The translations under genes were made by a program, and so were the position numbers. Below are positions 23,577 through 32,791 of a DNA stretch of 64,000 bases, piece after piece. The DNA is from Eubacterium oxidoreducens. GTDB lineage: Bacteria; Bacillota; Clostridia; Lachnospirales; Lachnospiraceae. Location of the stretch: positions 1 through 64,000 of the forward strand of contig NZ_FMXR01000013.1 of assembly GCF_900104415.1 (NCBI RefSeq), read 5' to 3'. Every line of letters starts with the position of its first letter. Within the stretch, counting starts at the first letter, position 1. The notes beneath the pieces are model-generated. The model had not been told where the DNA came from and did no database searches. It saw nothing but the letters and a program-made list of their open reading frames with translations.

Positions 23577-25013
23577 ATGAATCGAGCGATTATTAGATAT
23601 TTTACTTTTAGAATTATACAGTTGGAGGCTGTGCTGTTGCTGGTTCCATGTCTGGTTGCTTTGATTTATCAAGAGCCTCAGGGGTGGTACTATCTGGGGA
23701 CTTCCATTGCGTGCGGCATTGTTGGTACACTTGGAAGTATGAGAAAGGTAGAAAATGACAGCTTTTACGCAAAAGAAAGTTTTGTTGTGGTAGCGCTATG
23801 CTGGATTGTAATCAGTGCAATTGGAGCAGTCCCGTTTACATTAAGCGGAGAGATTCCTAATTATTTAGATGCATTATTTGAAAATGTATCCGGCTTTACA
23901 ACAACCGGTGCCAGTATTTTAACAGACGTAGAGGCCTTATCGCATACAGCATTGTTTATGAGAAGCTTTATCCATTGGGTAGGTGGAATGGGAGTGCTTG
24001 TATTGATGCTTGCAATTCTGCCAAGAAGCAGTGGAAACAATATGTATTTGATGAGGGCGGAAAGTCCGGGTCCATCGGTAGGCAAATTGGTGCCGCAGAT
24101 TCGTAAGACGGCAGGGCTTTTATATAAAATCTATATTGTGATTACAGTATTTGAAATAGGAGCGCTTATTTGGTCTAAAATGCCGGTGTTTGATGCCGTG
24201 ACGATATCTGTGGCAACGACAGGAACCGGAGGGTTTGCGATTTTAAATTCGTCAATCGGAGCATATACGATTGCACAGCAAAATATTATCACAGTATTTA
24301 TGTTTGTGAGCGGTGTTAATTTTTCGTTTTATTACTTTTTGCTGTTTCGTAAGGTGAAAAATGCTGCGGTTATGGAAGAAGTTCGGTGGTATCTTGGAAT
24401 CTTTGTAGGTTCTGTGGTTTTGATTTGCGCGAATGCCTATCATAGTTTTGATGGAATGAGAGAATGCGTACATCATGTCGCATTTACGGTGTCGTCAATT
24501 CTAACATCAACCGGATTTGCTACGGTGGATTATACAAAATGGCCTGAGTTTTCGCAAACTCTGTTGGTGTTTTTGATGCTGATTGGTGCCTGTGCAGGAA
24601 GTACAGGCGGAGGTATGAAGGTATCTCGTTGGGTATTGATGTTTAAAGCTGTAAGAAATGAGATTTCTTATTTGATTCATCCAAGACGAGTCAGACAGGT
24701 TCGGATGGATGGACATGTTGTGCCGAAGGAGACTATGAAATCGTTATATTCGTATGTGCTGGTGTATTTCTTTATTTTTGCCGGTTCCGTGATTGTAATA
24801 GCCATTGACAATTATGGGTTTGATACGAATTTTTCAGCGGTTGCAGCCTGCTTGAACAATATTGGGCCGGGAATCGGTGAGGTCGGTCCGAGCGGAAATT
24901 ATAGTGGCTTTAGCAATGTATCTAAGATTGTATTGATGCTGGATATGTTAGCCGGAAGACTCGAATTGTTCCCGCTTCTTATGTTGATTGCACCGACGAC
25001 GTGGAGAAGATAA
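23577..25013 (+). CDS. trkH: Trk potassium uptake membrane subunit
   Basis: 478 aa, four M1-P-M2 repeats. The filter loops can be read as SGFTTTGAS, ATTGTGGF, TSTGFATVD and NNIGPGIGEVGP. Length and pattern match TrkH/KtrB. ATG 23577 has GAGGTAGGA upstream, overlapping the trkA stop region. With TrkA it forms the K+ uptake system. Confidence 0.94.
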   Translation: MNRAIIRYFTFRIIQLEAVLLLVPCLVALIYQEPQGWYYLGTSIACGIVGTLGSMRKVENDSFYAKESFVVVALCWIVISAIGAVPFTLSGEIPNYLDALFENVSGFTTTGASILTDVEALSHTALFMRSFIHWVGGMGVLVLMLAILPRSSGNNMYLMRAESPGPSVGKLVPQIRKTAGLLYKIYIVITVFEIGALIWSKMPVFDAVTISVATTGTGGFAILNSSIGAYTIAQQNIITVFMFVSGVNFSFYYFLLFRKVKNAAVMEEVRWYLGIFVGSVVLICANAYHSFDGMRECVHHVAFTVSSILTSTGFATVDYTKWPEFSQTLLVFLMLIGACAGSTGGGMKVSRWVLMFKAVRNEISYLIHPRRVRQVRMDGHVVPKETMKSLYSYVLVYFFIFAGSVIVIAIDNYGFDTNFSAVAACLNNIGPGIGEVGPSGNYSGFSNVSKIVLMLDMLAGRLELFPLLMLIAPTTWRR

Positions 25014-25053
25014 AAAATGTCGCTTATGAGAGAATCATAAGCGACATTTTTTT
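25013..25053. terminator. Bidirectional terminator between trkH and prs
   Basis: AAAAATGTCGCTTATGA / TCATAAGCGACATTTTT with a GAGAA loop; A-tract left and T-tract right serve both convergent genes. Confidence 0.92.
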
Positions 25054-26227
25054 ATTGATGTTCTTGCGTATATTTTGTGACAAGAGTTTTAATCTTTTCA
25101 TATGGATTTAACAGATCACTGACAGATGCATCGTGATTTAAAGTATCAATCAGATAAGCGATATATTTGCTCATATCACAATTGATGTAATATGGTTTAG
25201 ATAACAGTTCAGGAGACTGGTAACAAAGGTTTGTGGTAACCACTTTATAGATGATACCATCTTCTACCGCTTTATCGAACTTATCGAATCCACTTGTGAA
25301 CAGACCAAAGGTTGAAATTACAAAGATTCGATTAGCGTTTCTTCTCTTAAGCTCAGCTGCTACGTCAAGCATACTTTCGCCGGAAGAAATCATATCGTCT
25401 ACAATCATAACATCTTTTCCATCAAGGGATGGTCCAAGGAATTCGTGAGCAACAATCGGATTACGACCATCTACGATACGACTGTAGTCACGACGCTTAT
25501 AGAACATACCCATATCAACACCAAGTACACTGGCAAGATATACGGCGCGGTTGGTGCCGCCTTCATCCGGTGAAATAACCATCAGATGATCATTATCAAT
25601 CTTTAAGTCATCGCATTCGCGTAAGATTCCCTTTACAAACTGGTAAGCAGCAGTAACGGTTTCGAATCCGTGAAGCGGAATGGCGTTTTGCACACGAGGA
25701 TCGTGAGCATCGAATGTAATGATGTTGTCTACGCCCATGCTTGTTAATTCTTGAAGCATTAAAGCACAGTCTAAAGATTCTCTTGAGGAACGCTTATGCT
25801 GACGTCCTTCGTATAAGAATGGCATAATTACGGTGATACGACGTGCTTTACCGGCAGCAGCTGCAATTACACGCTTTAAGTCCTGGTAATGGTCGTCCGG
25901 AGACATATGATTTTCATATCCACCGAGCTTATAAGTCAGGCTGTTGTTTGTAATATCTACTAATAAATATAAGTCATATCCACGTACGGACTCGTTGATG
26001 ACGCATTTTGCTTCACCGGAGCCGAATCTTGGAGTGTCTACATCTAAGATGTAGGTGTCACGCTGATATCCCTTAAAAGCCATGGAATCCTTGTGCTGCT
26101 GTTGTCTTTCTTCTCTCCAGTGAACAAGATAATAATCTACTTTGTCTGCAATTTCAGTGCAACTTTTCAGCGAAACAATTCCCAACGAACCCTTAGGGAT
26201 TGTCTCTAAATTTCTTTCGTCACTCAT
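25052..26227 (-). CDS. prs: Divergent, extended ribose-phosphate pyrophosphokinase
   Basis: 391 aa, longer than the usual ~315. The PRPP-binding loop is VIVDDMISSGESMLDVA, and two Rossmann-like phosphoribosyltransferase halves are present (FLYEGRQHKRSSRESLDC; FDAHDPRVQNAIPLHGFE; SPDEGGTNRAVYLASVLGV). The N terminus has about 50 extra residues and the classical DLHAxQIQGFF block is changed to FDAHDPRVQNAI, placing it in a separate PRPP-synthetase-like branch. It likely makes PRPP from ribose 5-phosphate and ATP, but substrate details could differ. SD GGAGG. It is downstream of dnaC on the minus strand with its own promoter. Confidence 0.85.
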   Translation of the reverse strand: MSDERNLETIPKGSLGIVSLKSCTEIADKVDYYLVHWREERQQQHKDSMAFKGYQRDTYILDVDTPRFGSGEAKCVINESVRGYDLYLLVDITNNSLTYKLGGYENHMSPDDHYQDLKRVIAAAAGKARRITVIMPFLYEGRQHKRSSRESLDCALMLQELTSMGVDNIITFDAHDPRVQNAIPLHGFETVTAAYQFVKGILRECDDLKIDNDHLMVISPDEGGTNRAVYLASVLGVDMGMFYKRRDYSRIVDGRNPIVAHEFLGPSLDGKDVMIVDDMISSGESMLDVAAELKRRNANRIFVISTFGLFTSGFDKFDKAVEDGIIYKVVTTNLCYQSPELLSKPYYINCDMSKYIAYLIDTLNHDASVSDLLNPYEKIKTLVTKYTQEHQ

Positions 26228-26295
26228 GAAAATGTCCTCCGTCTAATGAATAACTATTAATAATTTATCTTAATGAGCCGAAAACGGCATTTACT

Positions 26296-26324
26296 ACTAT
26301 AGCACAATTTTTTTGGAAATGAAA
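26296..26324 (-). promoter_or_regulatory. Promoter of prs
   Basis: Minus strand TTTCAT (plus 26324-26319), 17 bp, TGC-TATAGT (-10 at plus 26301-26296). The leader contains a small GCCG/CGGC hairpin. Confidence 0.5.
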
Positions 26325-27317
26325 CTATACATGTATTTTTTTTTGGATACGTATATCATTTCCAATAAGTTTAAGTAATTCATAGTTGCTTGATAATCTA
26401 GAAAAGATCCGTTCTGTGTAGGTGTCGGCAATCTGCTGCAAGGAAAGATTCGTGGAGATAATGGTTGATTTTCTCCTGATAATTCTTTCGTTGATACAAG
26501 TAAAGAGCTGTGAAGCTGCGCCTGAGTTCCTACCGGTACCAAATTCTGTTCCAAGGTCATCAATGATTAACAAATCGCAGTCTAATATCTGCTCACTATC
26601 AAGCAGACCGTCTGTTGCACGTTCAAAGCGGGACTGGATTAACCGGTTAAATAGCTGGTCAGCACTAAAATAGATGACAGAATGACCGGTGTTTAACAGT
26701 TCGCGAGCGATACAATTAGACAGGAAGGTCTTTCCGACGCCGGTATCTCCTGTAAAAATGAGATTCTCAAATCTTGTATCGAAGTTACGCACAAATTCGA
26801 GAGCTGCCTCATAAGCGTTTTGTGCTAATTGATAGGGCGTCAGCTTCGTAGCTGGATCAACAATATCGGCCGGATAATAGTCTAAAGAAAAGTTAGAAAA
26901 GCTTTCTTTAGAAAGTATCTGCTTGATATTGGATTGGCTATATACAAGATCAATGCATGCCTGTTTTAGGCAGTGGCATTTTTGATTGCCTATATAACCG
27001 GTATCTTTACAATCCGGACAGGTATAAGATGGTTCAAGATCTTGTGGTGTAAGTCCGTGAAAATGAAACAGATTTTCCTTTTCTTTTTTTAGGTTCTCAA
27101 GCTGATGTTCTAAATCGGCCGCTTTTGCACTTTCTTTGGAAATGCCTGCTTTAATGCGTGCAATCGAAAGAGAGGCAATTTGATTGTCAATCTCTAAAAA
27201 ACGAGGCTCTCTCGCGTACAGAGCCTCTTTTTTTTCTAGTTCTTCTCGATGGTTATGTTGTTGTCTTTCTTCGTATTCTCTCATAATAGAAGAGAATTGA
27301 CTGTTCGTTAGTGGCAT
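26325..27317 (-). CDS. dnaC: DnaC/DnaI-like helicase loader ATPase
   Basis: 330 aa AAA+ protein. The N-terminal half has a coiled-coil-rich region (residues 15-85) and a zinc-type CPDCKDTG...CHC element (about 98-115); the C-terminal half has Walker A GDTGVGKT, Walker B LLIIDDLGTE, sensor 1 STNLS and an arginine finger region TERIFSRL. It loads the replicative DNA helicase. The gene starts 20 nt after dnaD stops, with which it forms a primosome-loader pair. Confidence 0.9.
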   Translation of the reverse strand: MPLTNSQFSSIMREYEERQQHNHREELEKKEALYAREPRFLEIDNQIASLSIARIKAGISKESAKAADLEHQLENLKKEKENLFHFHGLTPQDLEPSYTCPDCKDTGYIGNQKCHCLKQACIDLVYSQSNIKQILSKESFSNFSLDYYPADIVDPATKLTPYQLAQNAYEAALEFVRNFDTRFENLIFTGDTGVGKTFLSNCIARELLNTGHSVIYFSADQLFNRLIQSRFERATDGLLDSEQILDCDLLIIDDLGTEFGTGRNSGAASQLFTCINERIIRRKSTIISTNLSLQQIADTYTERIFSRLSSNYELLKLIGNDIRIQKKIHV

Positions 27318-27337
27318 AAATAAATACCTTTCTTCCC

Positions 27338-28414
27338 TTAGCGATGACTTCCGGTATGAAGTAATTGTTGCTCGAGCTGATCATAATTATAATTTCTTTG
27401 TGAAAAATTAGAAAATCCTGAGTTTTTGTTAACGCGCACGTTGTTATTTTTCTTTGGATAGGTATTACGGGCAGCGTTAGCATGATTTTCATCCAAAGCG
27501 ACAAGATCATCAAGCTTTGTTACTTTCTGCTGATGCCAGGATTCTAATATCTTTTCTACATATTCAAAACTTGGTGTATGAATAGAAGCCATGGTACGAT
27601 TGCAGGCTTCGCTAATCAGGTCTGCAGAAAATCCAAAGTCCTTGCTCCAATGATTAATCGTTTGAAGTTCGGAATCCACAAGATTACGTCCTTTTATACC
27701 AAAGGCTTTCATAACAGCAGTATGAGATTTGGTATAAATTTTATTATTGGCTTTGGCTTCAGAGACGGTCTGATAACCTTTCTCATGCCAGGCAAGCCCG
27801 GTCTTTTCGATATATCGAATGGAAGAATGTCCTTTTTCTATACAATATTCAATAAGATATTCGATAAGTTCAACCGATAAGCCTACTTGATCGTGCAGAT
27901 ATAATAAGGTCTGACAATCTGTATTGGAAAGTGTTCTTCGCAGATAGGTTTCGGCGATAAACAGTAATTCTTTGATATCGGCCTTCTTTTTGAATCCGGA
28001 TATTTCATCTAGAGAATATTCGTGTTTTGTCGGATTTTGCGCTGGGACATCCGGTGCAACAGGCGTTACAGGTGTTGGTGGCTGCGTAATATTTGCATGC
28101 AAAGAAGACTGTGCGCTATGAGGAGCTAAAAAGCAGATGCTTGAAAGCTCACAATCTGCATCATAGTCAAGGCGAATAAGATTCTCCTTTTCCCAGTATT
28201 TGAGCGCACGACGAATGTCTTTTTCGGTATGATCGAAAAAGTCAGCCATGTGTGTAATTGATAACTGCGCATTTGGCGCATGAAGAAGCCGAAGCAGATA
28301 CAGGTATACTTTGACGTATTCTCCATTTGCTTTGGCCATATACTGATCTACAAAAAAATCTGGAATATTAGTATATGAAGATGATTTTTCTGTGCATATT
28401 TTAATGTTTGACAT
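27338..28414 (-). CDS. dnaD: DnaD/DnaB-like replication initiation protein
   Basis: 358 aa. Residues 20-85 are a winged-helix N domain (YVKVYLYLLRLLH, THMADFFDHTEKDIRRALKYWEKENLI); the middle has DnaD/DnaB_2 domain features (LSVELIEYLIEYCIEKG, IEKTGLAWHEKGYQTV), and a second helical repeat follows (INHWSKDFGFSADLISEACNRT...FEYVEKILESWH). It bridges DnaA and the helicase loader at replication start or restart. Upstream lies a cluster of DnaA boxes, suggesting control by DnaA. SD GGGGTAGGGA. Confidence 0.87.
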   Translation of the reverse strand: MSNIKICTEKSSSYTNIPDFFVDQYMAKANGEYVKVYLYLLRLLHAPNAQLSITHMADFFDHTEKDIRRALKYWEKENLIRLDYDADCELSSICFLAPHSAQSSLHANITQPPTPVTPVAPDVPAQNPTKHEYSLDEISGFKKKADIKELLFIAETYLRRTLSNTDCQTLLYLHDQVGLSVELIEYLIEYCIEKGHSSIRYIEKTGLAWHEKGYQTVSEAKANNKIYTKSHTAVMKAFGIKGRNLVDSELQTINHWSKDFGFSADLISEACNRTMASIHTPSFEYVEKILESWHQQKVTKLDDLVALDENHANAARNTYPKKNNNVRVNKNSGFSNFSQRNYNYDQLEQQLLHTGSHR

Positions 28415-28472
28415 ATAAAATCCCTACCCCTCATAAGACTGTAAAATGTCTTGAAGATTTTTTTCTAGACGT

Positions 28473-28481
28473 AGTATAGCA
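28473..28481 (-). promoter_or_regulatory. Extended -10 promoter of dnaD-dnaC
   Basis: Minus strand TGC-TATACT (plus 28481 to 28473). Predicted start about 28466. DnaA-box-like sites begin about 45 bp upstream of it. Confidence 0.55.
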
Positions 28482-28525
28482 TAGCGATTTTAATTTGAGA
28501 AGAGGAGTGAAATATGGAAAATATC

Positions 28526-28700
28526 GGTGGATATATTCTGTGGATAAGTGGATAAATAAGGATGTAAGAATCAAACAAGCGTTGAAAAAACTGCAAAAAA
28601 CAAAAACTCATGGGCGTGGATAAGTGGCAAAGATATCCACAAAAAAATCCACTGTAGCAAAACACAAAGCAGTGAATTGCACAGTGGAAATAGTGGATAA
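28526..28700. promoter_or_regulatory. DnaA-box cluster between murC and dnaD
   Basis: Compared with TGTGGATAA (reverse of TTATCCACA): 28539-28547 is a perfect match; 28547-28555, 28615-28623 and 28692-28700 match at 8 of 9; 28633-28641 matches at 8 of 9 in the other orientation; 28526-28534 at 7 of 9. Between 28552 and 28612 lies A-rich sequence. The cluster overlaps the murC terminator and sits upstream of the dnaD promoter. It could control dnaD-dnaC, titrate DnaA, or act in initiation. Confidence 0.7.
28641..28688 (-). terminator. Terminator of murC
   Basis: On the minus strand, TCCACTGT-GCAA / TTGC-ACAGTGGA stem (one bulge), followed by a run of seven T (plus 28647-28641). Confidence 0.65.
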
Positions 28701-30080
28701 CTATTGTCCGAGAAGATGTTCGCCTATTTTTACAACATCTCCGGCACCCATAGTTATTAACAAATCGGAGTTCATACAATTTTTTAATAAAAAATTTTCA
28801 ATCTCATCAAAGGATGAAAAATAATACGCTGGTGTGCCGAGTGCTTCGATACGGTCACGAAGGTCTTTGGAACTGATGCCGAGCGTATCGGTTTCACGCG
28901 CAGCGTAAATCGGTGGTAATATTACCAGGTCTGCTTTTGATAGCGCTTTTGCGAAATCATCTAAAAATGATTTTGTTCTTGTATAAGTATGCGGCTGAAA
29001 TACGCAGACGATACGTGCTACCTTACATTTTGCAGCAGCATTTAAGGTTGCGGTGATTTCAGTTGGGTGGTGTGCATAATCATCAACGATGGTGATTTTG
29101 CCAAGGCGTCCCTTGAGCTCAAAGCGTCGTTTGGTACCGGTAAAGTGCTTTAGCCCGGCAGCGATTTCTTGAAAGGAAAGTCCGAGACTCAAGGACAATG
29201 CAGCAGCTGCAAGTGCATTTTCGATATTATGGGAACCGGGAACGCTTAAGGAAATGGTACCAAGTGATTGACCATGTGCAACAAGTGTGAATGTAGCATG
29301 GCCAAGCTCGTCATAGGTAATATCTGTAGCATGGTAATCGTTAGTCGAATCAATACCATACGTAACTACCTGAGCTTTGGTATCTGCAGTAAGCGTATTT
29401 GGGTCTTCGATAGAGCCGTTCAAAAAGACGATGCCATCATCTGCGGTTTGGGCAATGAATTTTTGGAAAGAATGACGGATATCGGCCAAATCTTTAAAGA
29501 AATCAAGATGATCTTCTTCAATATTAAGTATGATGGAAAATTTTGGATTCAAGTTCAGAAAACTATTGGTGTATTCACAGGCTTCTGTAACAAAAATATC
29601 GGAATGACCAACCTTGATGTTGCCGCCAATGACATCTAAGATTCCGCCAACGGATATGGTCGGGTCACTTCCGGCGTCAATCAGAATCTGTGCAATCATG
29701 GAAGTTGTAGTTGTCTTACCATGTGTACCGGCTACGGCAACAGAGTTGGCAAAATGATCGAGAATCTGTCCAAGAAGTTCTGCCCGGGAAAGAAGCGGAA
29801 TGTTCGCTTCCTTGGCAGCGACTAATTCAGGATTGTCAGCGTGAATCGCAGCTGTATATACAACAATATCGATATCCGCAGTGATATTGTCAGCGCGTTG
29901 ACCGTAATGAATCGTGCAGCCTTGCTCTTCGAGCTGCTTTGTCAAAGGGGACTCTTTTACGTCCGATCCCATGACAGTAAAACCACGGCGAACCAATACC
30001 TGAGCAAGTCCACTCATGCTGATGCCGCCAATGCCCATAAAATAAATATGACACGGTTTGTTAAAATTTATTTGATACAT
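28701..30080 (-). CDS. murC: UDP-N-acetylmuramate--L-alanine ligase
   Basis: 459 aa cytosolic Mur ligase adding L-Ala to UDP-MurNAc. Seen: N-terminal Rossmann FMGIGGISMSGLA, ATP loop AVAGTHGKTTTTSM (about 110), Mg-site EDHLDFF, and C-terminal VDDYAHHPTEI. The start at ATG 30080 gives the usual MYQINF opening; an upstream TTG at 30110 would add ten residues without family support. GAGG lies 12 nt upstream, slightly long. Divergent from the glg operon. Confidence 0.93.
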   Translation of the reverse strand: MYQINFNKPCHIYFMGIGGISMSGLAQVLVRRGFTVMGSDVKESPLTKQLEEQGCTIHYGQRADNITADIDIVVYTAAIHADNPELVAAKEANIPLLSRAELLGQILDHFANSVAVAGTHGKTTTTSMIAQILIDAGSDPTISVGGILDVIGGNIKVGHSDIFVTEACEYTNSFLNLNPKFSIILNIEEDHLDFFKDLADIRHSFQKFIAQTADDGIVFLNGSIEDPNTLTADTKAQVVTYGIDSTNDYHATDITYDELGHATFTLVAHGQSLGTISLSVPGSHNIENALAAAALSLSLGLSFQEIAAGLKHFTGTKRRFELKGRLGKITIVDDYAHHPTEITATLNAAAKCKVARIVCVFQPHTYTRTKSFLDDFAKALSKADLVILPPIYAARETDTLGISSKDLRDRIEALGTPAYYFSSFDEIENFLLKNCMNSDLLITMGAGDVVKIGEHLLGQ

Positions 30081-30257
30081 ATTAACTAAATGCCTCTTTT
30101 CTATTATCAAATGAAATCATTATGTACTATTAAATAGGAAATAATGACATTTTTCATTATAACATGTCTAAATAAAAAAAAACGCACGATATATTCCGGA
30201 AATATATAGAAAAATAATGAGAATTGCACAAATAAACTATAAAAATTATTGATAATA

Positions 30258-30279
30258 TGTTATAATTTACTAGTAAATT
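30258..30279 (+). promoter_or_regulatory. Promoter and overlapping operator of the glg operon
   Basis: Extended -10 TGT-TATAAT at 30258-30266 with no clear -35. AATTTACTAGTAAATT (30264-30279) is a perfect 16 bp dyad covering the end of the -10 and the predicted start (about 30273), an ideal repressor position. The remaining murC-glgC intergenic sequence is AT-rich with a TTCCGGAA-centred near-palindrome at 30190-30208. Confidence 0.55.
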
Positions 30280-30357
30280 TTGAGGACGTAAAATTTATAG
30301 ATAAAAACAGCAAAATATCATGATGTACTATTTTTTACAGCAACAGGAGGTGGCATT

Positions 30358-31633
30358 ATGTACAAAAAAGAAATGATAGCGATGCTGCTTGCGGGGGGCC
30401 AGGGAAGTCGCCTGGGGGTGCTAACGGAACAGGTTGCAAAGCCTGCGGTATCCTTTGGAGGAATATATAGAATTATCGATTTCCCACTTACGTAACTGTA
30501 TTAATTCGGGAATTAATACAGTGGGAGTGCTGACGCAGTATCAACCACTTCGCTTGAATGTGCATATTGGAATCGGTATTCCATGGGATCTTGACCGCAA
30601 TGATGGTGGTGTTGCAATATTACCGCCATATGAAAGTACGGATGGTTCGGACTGGTATAGTGGAACGGCGAATGCGATTTATCAAAATATCAGTTATCTG
30701 GACAGTTATGATCCGGAATATGTACTGATTTTGTCGGGCGATCATATCTATAAGATGGATTATGAAGTGATGCTTGATTTCCATAAGAAGAATGGAGCAT
30801 CGGTAACGATTGCAACAATGCCGGTTCCGCTTGAGGAAGCAAGTCGATTCGGAATTGTGGTTACGGATGAGGATCATAAGATAAAGGAATTTGAGGAAAA
30901 ACCGGAGAATCCAAGTTCGAATCTGGCTTCGATGGGAATCTACATTTTCAATTATAAGCTTCTTAGAGAAGTGCTTATGGAACTGGCAGAAGTAGATAAT
31001 TGTGATTTTGGAAAGCATGTGATTCCTTATTGCCATGAGCATAATGAACCGATTTTTGCTTATGAATTTAACGGTTACTGGAAAGATGTCGGAACGCTTA
31101 GTTCGTATTGGGAGGCGAATATGGAGCTGATTGATATCGTTCCGGAATTTAACCTGTATGAGGAATATTGGAGAATCTATACGAAGCAGGATATTATCAG
31201 CCCGCAGTACATTGGACCGAAGGCGAGCGTGGAAAAGTGTATTATCGGAGAGGGAAGTCGGATATATGGAGACGTCAGCAATTCGGTAATTGGAGAGGGC
31301 GTTATCATAGAAGAAGGTGCGGTTGTTAAAGACTCCATTATAATGAGCAAAACAAGAGTCGGAGCAGAGGCGATTGTACAAAAAAGTATTATTGCGGAAA
31401 ACTGTGATATTGGCGAGAAGGTGGTTTTGGGAGACGGAGAAGAAGCTCCAAATAAATTAAAACCTGCAATTTATACAGACGGACTAGTAACGATTGGTGA
31501 GAATTCGGTTATTCCAAGAAGAATGAATGTCGGAAAGAATACGGCGATTGCCGGAGTCACCGAGCCTGAGGATTATATTGATGGCCGGCTTGAAAGCGGG
31601 GGATCTATTATAAAGGCAGGTGATAAGTCATGA
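30358..31633 (+). pseudogene. glgC: Glucose-1-phosphate adenylyltransferase, frameshifted
   Basis: The start at 30358 (SD GGAGG 8 nt upstream) reads [19 protein letters not shown] and continues as normal GlgC to FPLT, then meets TAA at 30493 after 45 codons. The rest of GlgC ([22 protein letters not shown] onward, about 380 aa with GDHIYKMDY and the beta-helix C terminus) is in the +1 frame up to 31633. Removing C30491 would restore FPLSNCIN as expected. Either a recent frameshift or a sequence error; as read, no ADP-glucose pyrophosphorylase catalytic subunit is made. It overlaps glgD by 4 nt (ATGA). Confidence 0.85.
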
Positions 31634-32766
31634 AAACAGTAGGAATTATTTTGGCTGGTGGTAACAGCTACCGAATGGAAAAATTGACAGAGAAAAGAGC
31701 AATTGCGGCAATGCCGATAGCGGGAAGTTATCGTTGTATTGATTTTGCACTTAGTAATATGACCAATTCTCATATTACCAAGGTTGCGGTTCTGGCACAG
31801 TACAATGCAAGATCACTGAATGAACATCTAAGTTCTTCAAAATGGTGGAATTTTGGACGTAAGCAAGGCGGCTTATACGTATTTAATCCAACCATTACGA
31901 TGGATAACAGTTATTGGTATAGAGGAACAGCAGATGCCATTTATCAGAATCTGGACTTTTTAAAGAGATGTCATGAACCTTATGTCATTATCTGTGGTGG
32001 AGATTGCGTTTATCAAATGGATTTTGGTAAACTCCTTGATTATCATATTGAGAAGAATGCAGATATCACGGTTGTGGTAAAGGATATGCCTCTTAGCGAG
32101 GATGTAAGTCGATATGGAATCGTACGGATGGATGAAAAATCGCAGATTTATGATTTTGAGGAAAAACCGATGGTGACGCAGGGGCATACGGTATCAACCG
32201 GAATCTATCTGATGAGAAGAAGAATGTTGATTTCGATGCTTGAGCAGCTTGCGCTTGAGCAGCTTGCGCTTGAGCAGCGTCATGATTTGGTAAATGATAT
32301 TTTGATTCGATATAAGAATATGAAGAAAATCTATGGATATAAACTCGAAAGTTATTGGTCGAATATCGCATCTGTGGAATCTTATTACAAAACGAATATG
32401 GATTTCTTAAAACCTGAGATTCAAGAAGAGTTTTTCTCGGGAGATAATCCGGCGATTTATTCGAAGGTGGATGACTATCCGCCGGCAAAATATAATACCG
32501 GAAGTATGGTTCGAAACAGCTTGATTTCAAGCGGTTGTATTATAAATGGACAAGTAGAGAATTCTATATTGTATAAAAAAGTATTTGTGGGTTCTAATTG
32601 TGTGATTCGCAACTCTATCATATTGAATGATGTGTATATAGGAGATAATACGCATATTGAGAATTGTATCGTAGAAAGTCGTGGAACCTTAAAGGCGAAT
32701 TCTTACTATAGTGGAGAAGATGGAATAAGGGTTGTATGCGAGAAGAACGAACGCTACATGATCTGA
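31630..32766 (+). CDS. glgD: GlgD, GlgC-like regulatory/partner subunit
   Basis: 378 aa. Nucleotidyltransferase fold with a modified N terminus ([19 protein letters not shown] instead of the GGxGxRL...K catalytic loop) and a C-terminal left-handed beta-helix (hexapeptide-like repeats [34 protein letters not shown]). In Gram-positives GlgD associates with GlgC and raises its activity; it is not expected to work well alone. A 15 bp in-frame tandem repeat near residue 205 adds LEQLA units not expected in the family. Start coupled to the glgC stop. Confidence 0.9.
   Translation: MKTVGIILAGGNSYRMEKLTEKRAIAAMPIAGSYRCIDFALSNMTNSHITKVAVLAQYNARSLNEHLSSSKWWNFGRKQGGLYVFNPTITMDNSYWYRGTADAIYQNLDFLKRCHEPYVIICGGDCVYQMDFGKLLDYHIEKNADITVVVKDMPLSEDVSRYGIVRMDEKSQIYDFEEKPMVTQGHTVSTGIYLMRRRMLISMLEQLALEQLALEQRHDLVNDILIRYKNMKKIYGYKLESYWSNIASVESYYKTNMDFLKPEIQEEFFSGDNPAIYSKVDDYPPAKYNTGSMVRNSLISSGCIINGQVENSILYKKVFVGSNCVIRNSIILNDVYIGDNTHIENCIVESRGTLKANSYYSGEDGIRVVCEKNERYMI
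32239..32278 (+). repeat. In-frame 15 bp tandem repeat within glgD
   Basis: CTTGAGCAGCTTGCG occurs twice (32239-32253, 32254-32268), followed by a 10 nt partial unit, encoding [13 protein letters not shown]. Being a multiple of three it changes protein length, not frame. Confidence 0.9.
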
Positions 32767-32791
32767 CAAAAGTAGAAAGGGGACTGAAATT

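Noticed and set aside
28526-28700. Calling the DnaA-box cluster the chromosomal origin
   Set aside because: dnaA, dnaN and rpmH are not nearby and gene orientation does not switch at the site; GC skew cannot be computed here.
30486-30496. Programmed +1 frameshifting in glgC
   Set aside because: No slippery codon, no upstream SD-like stimulator at proper spacing, and ACG to CGT re-pairing is implausible; mutation or sequence error fits better.
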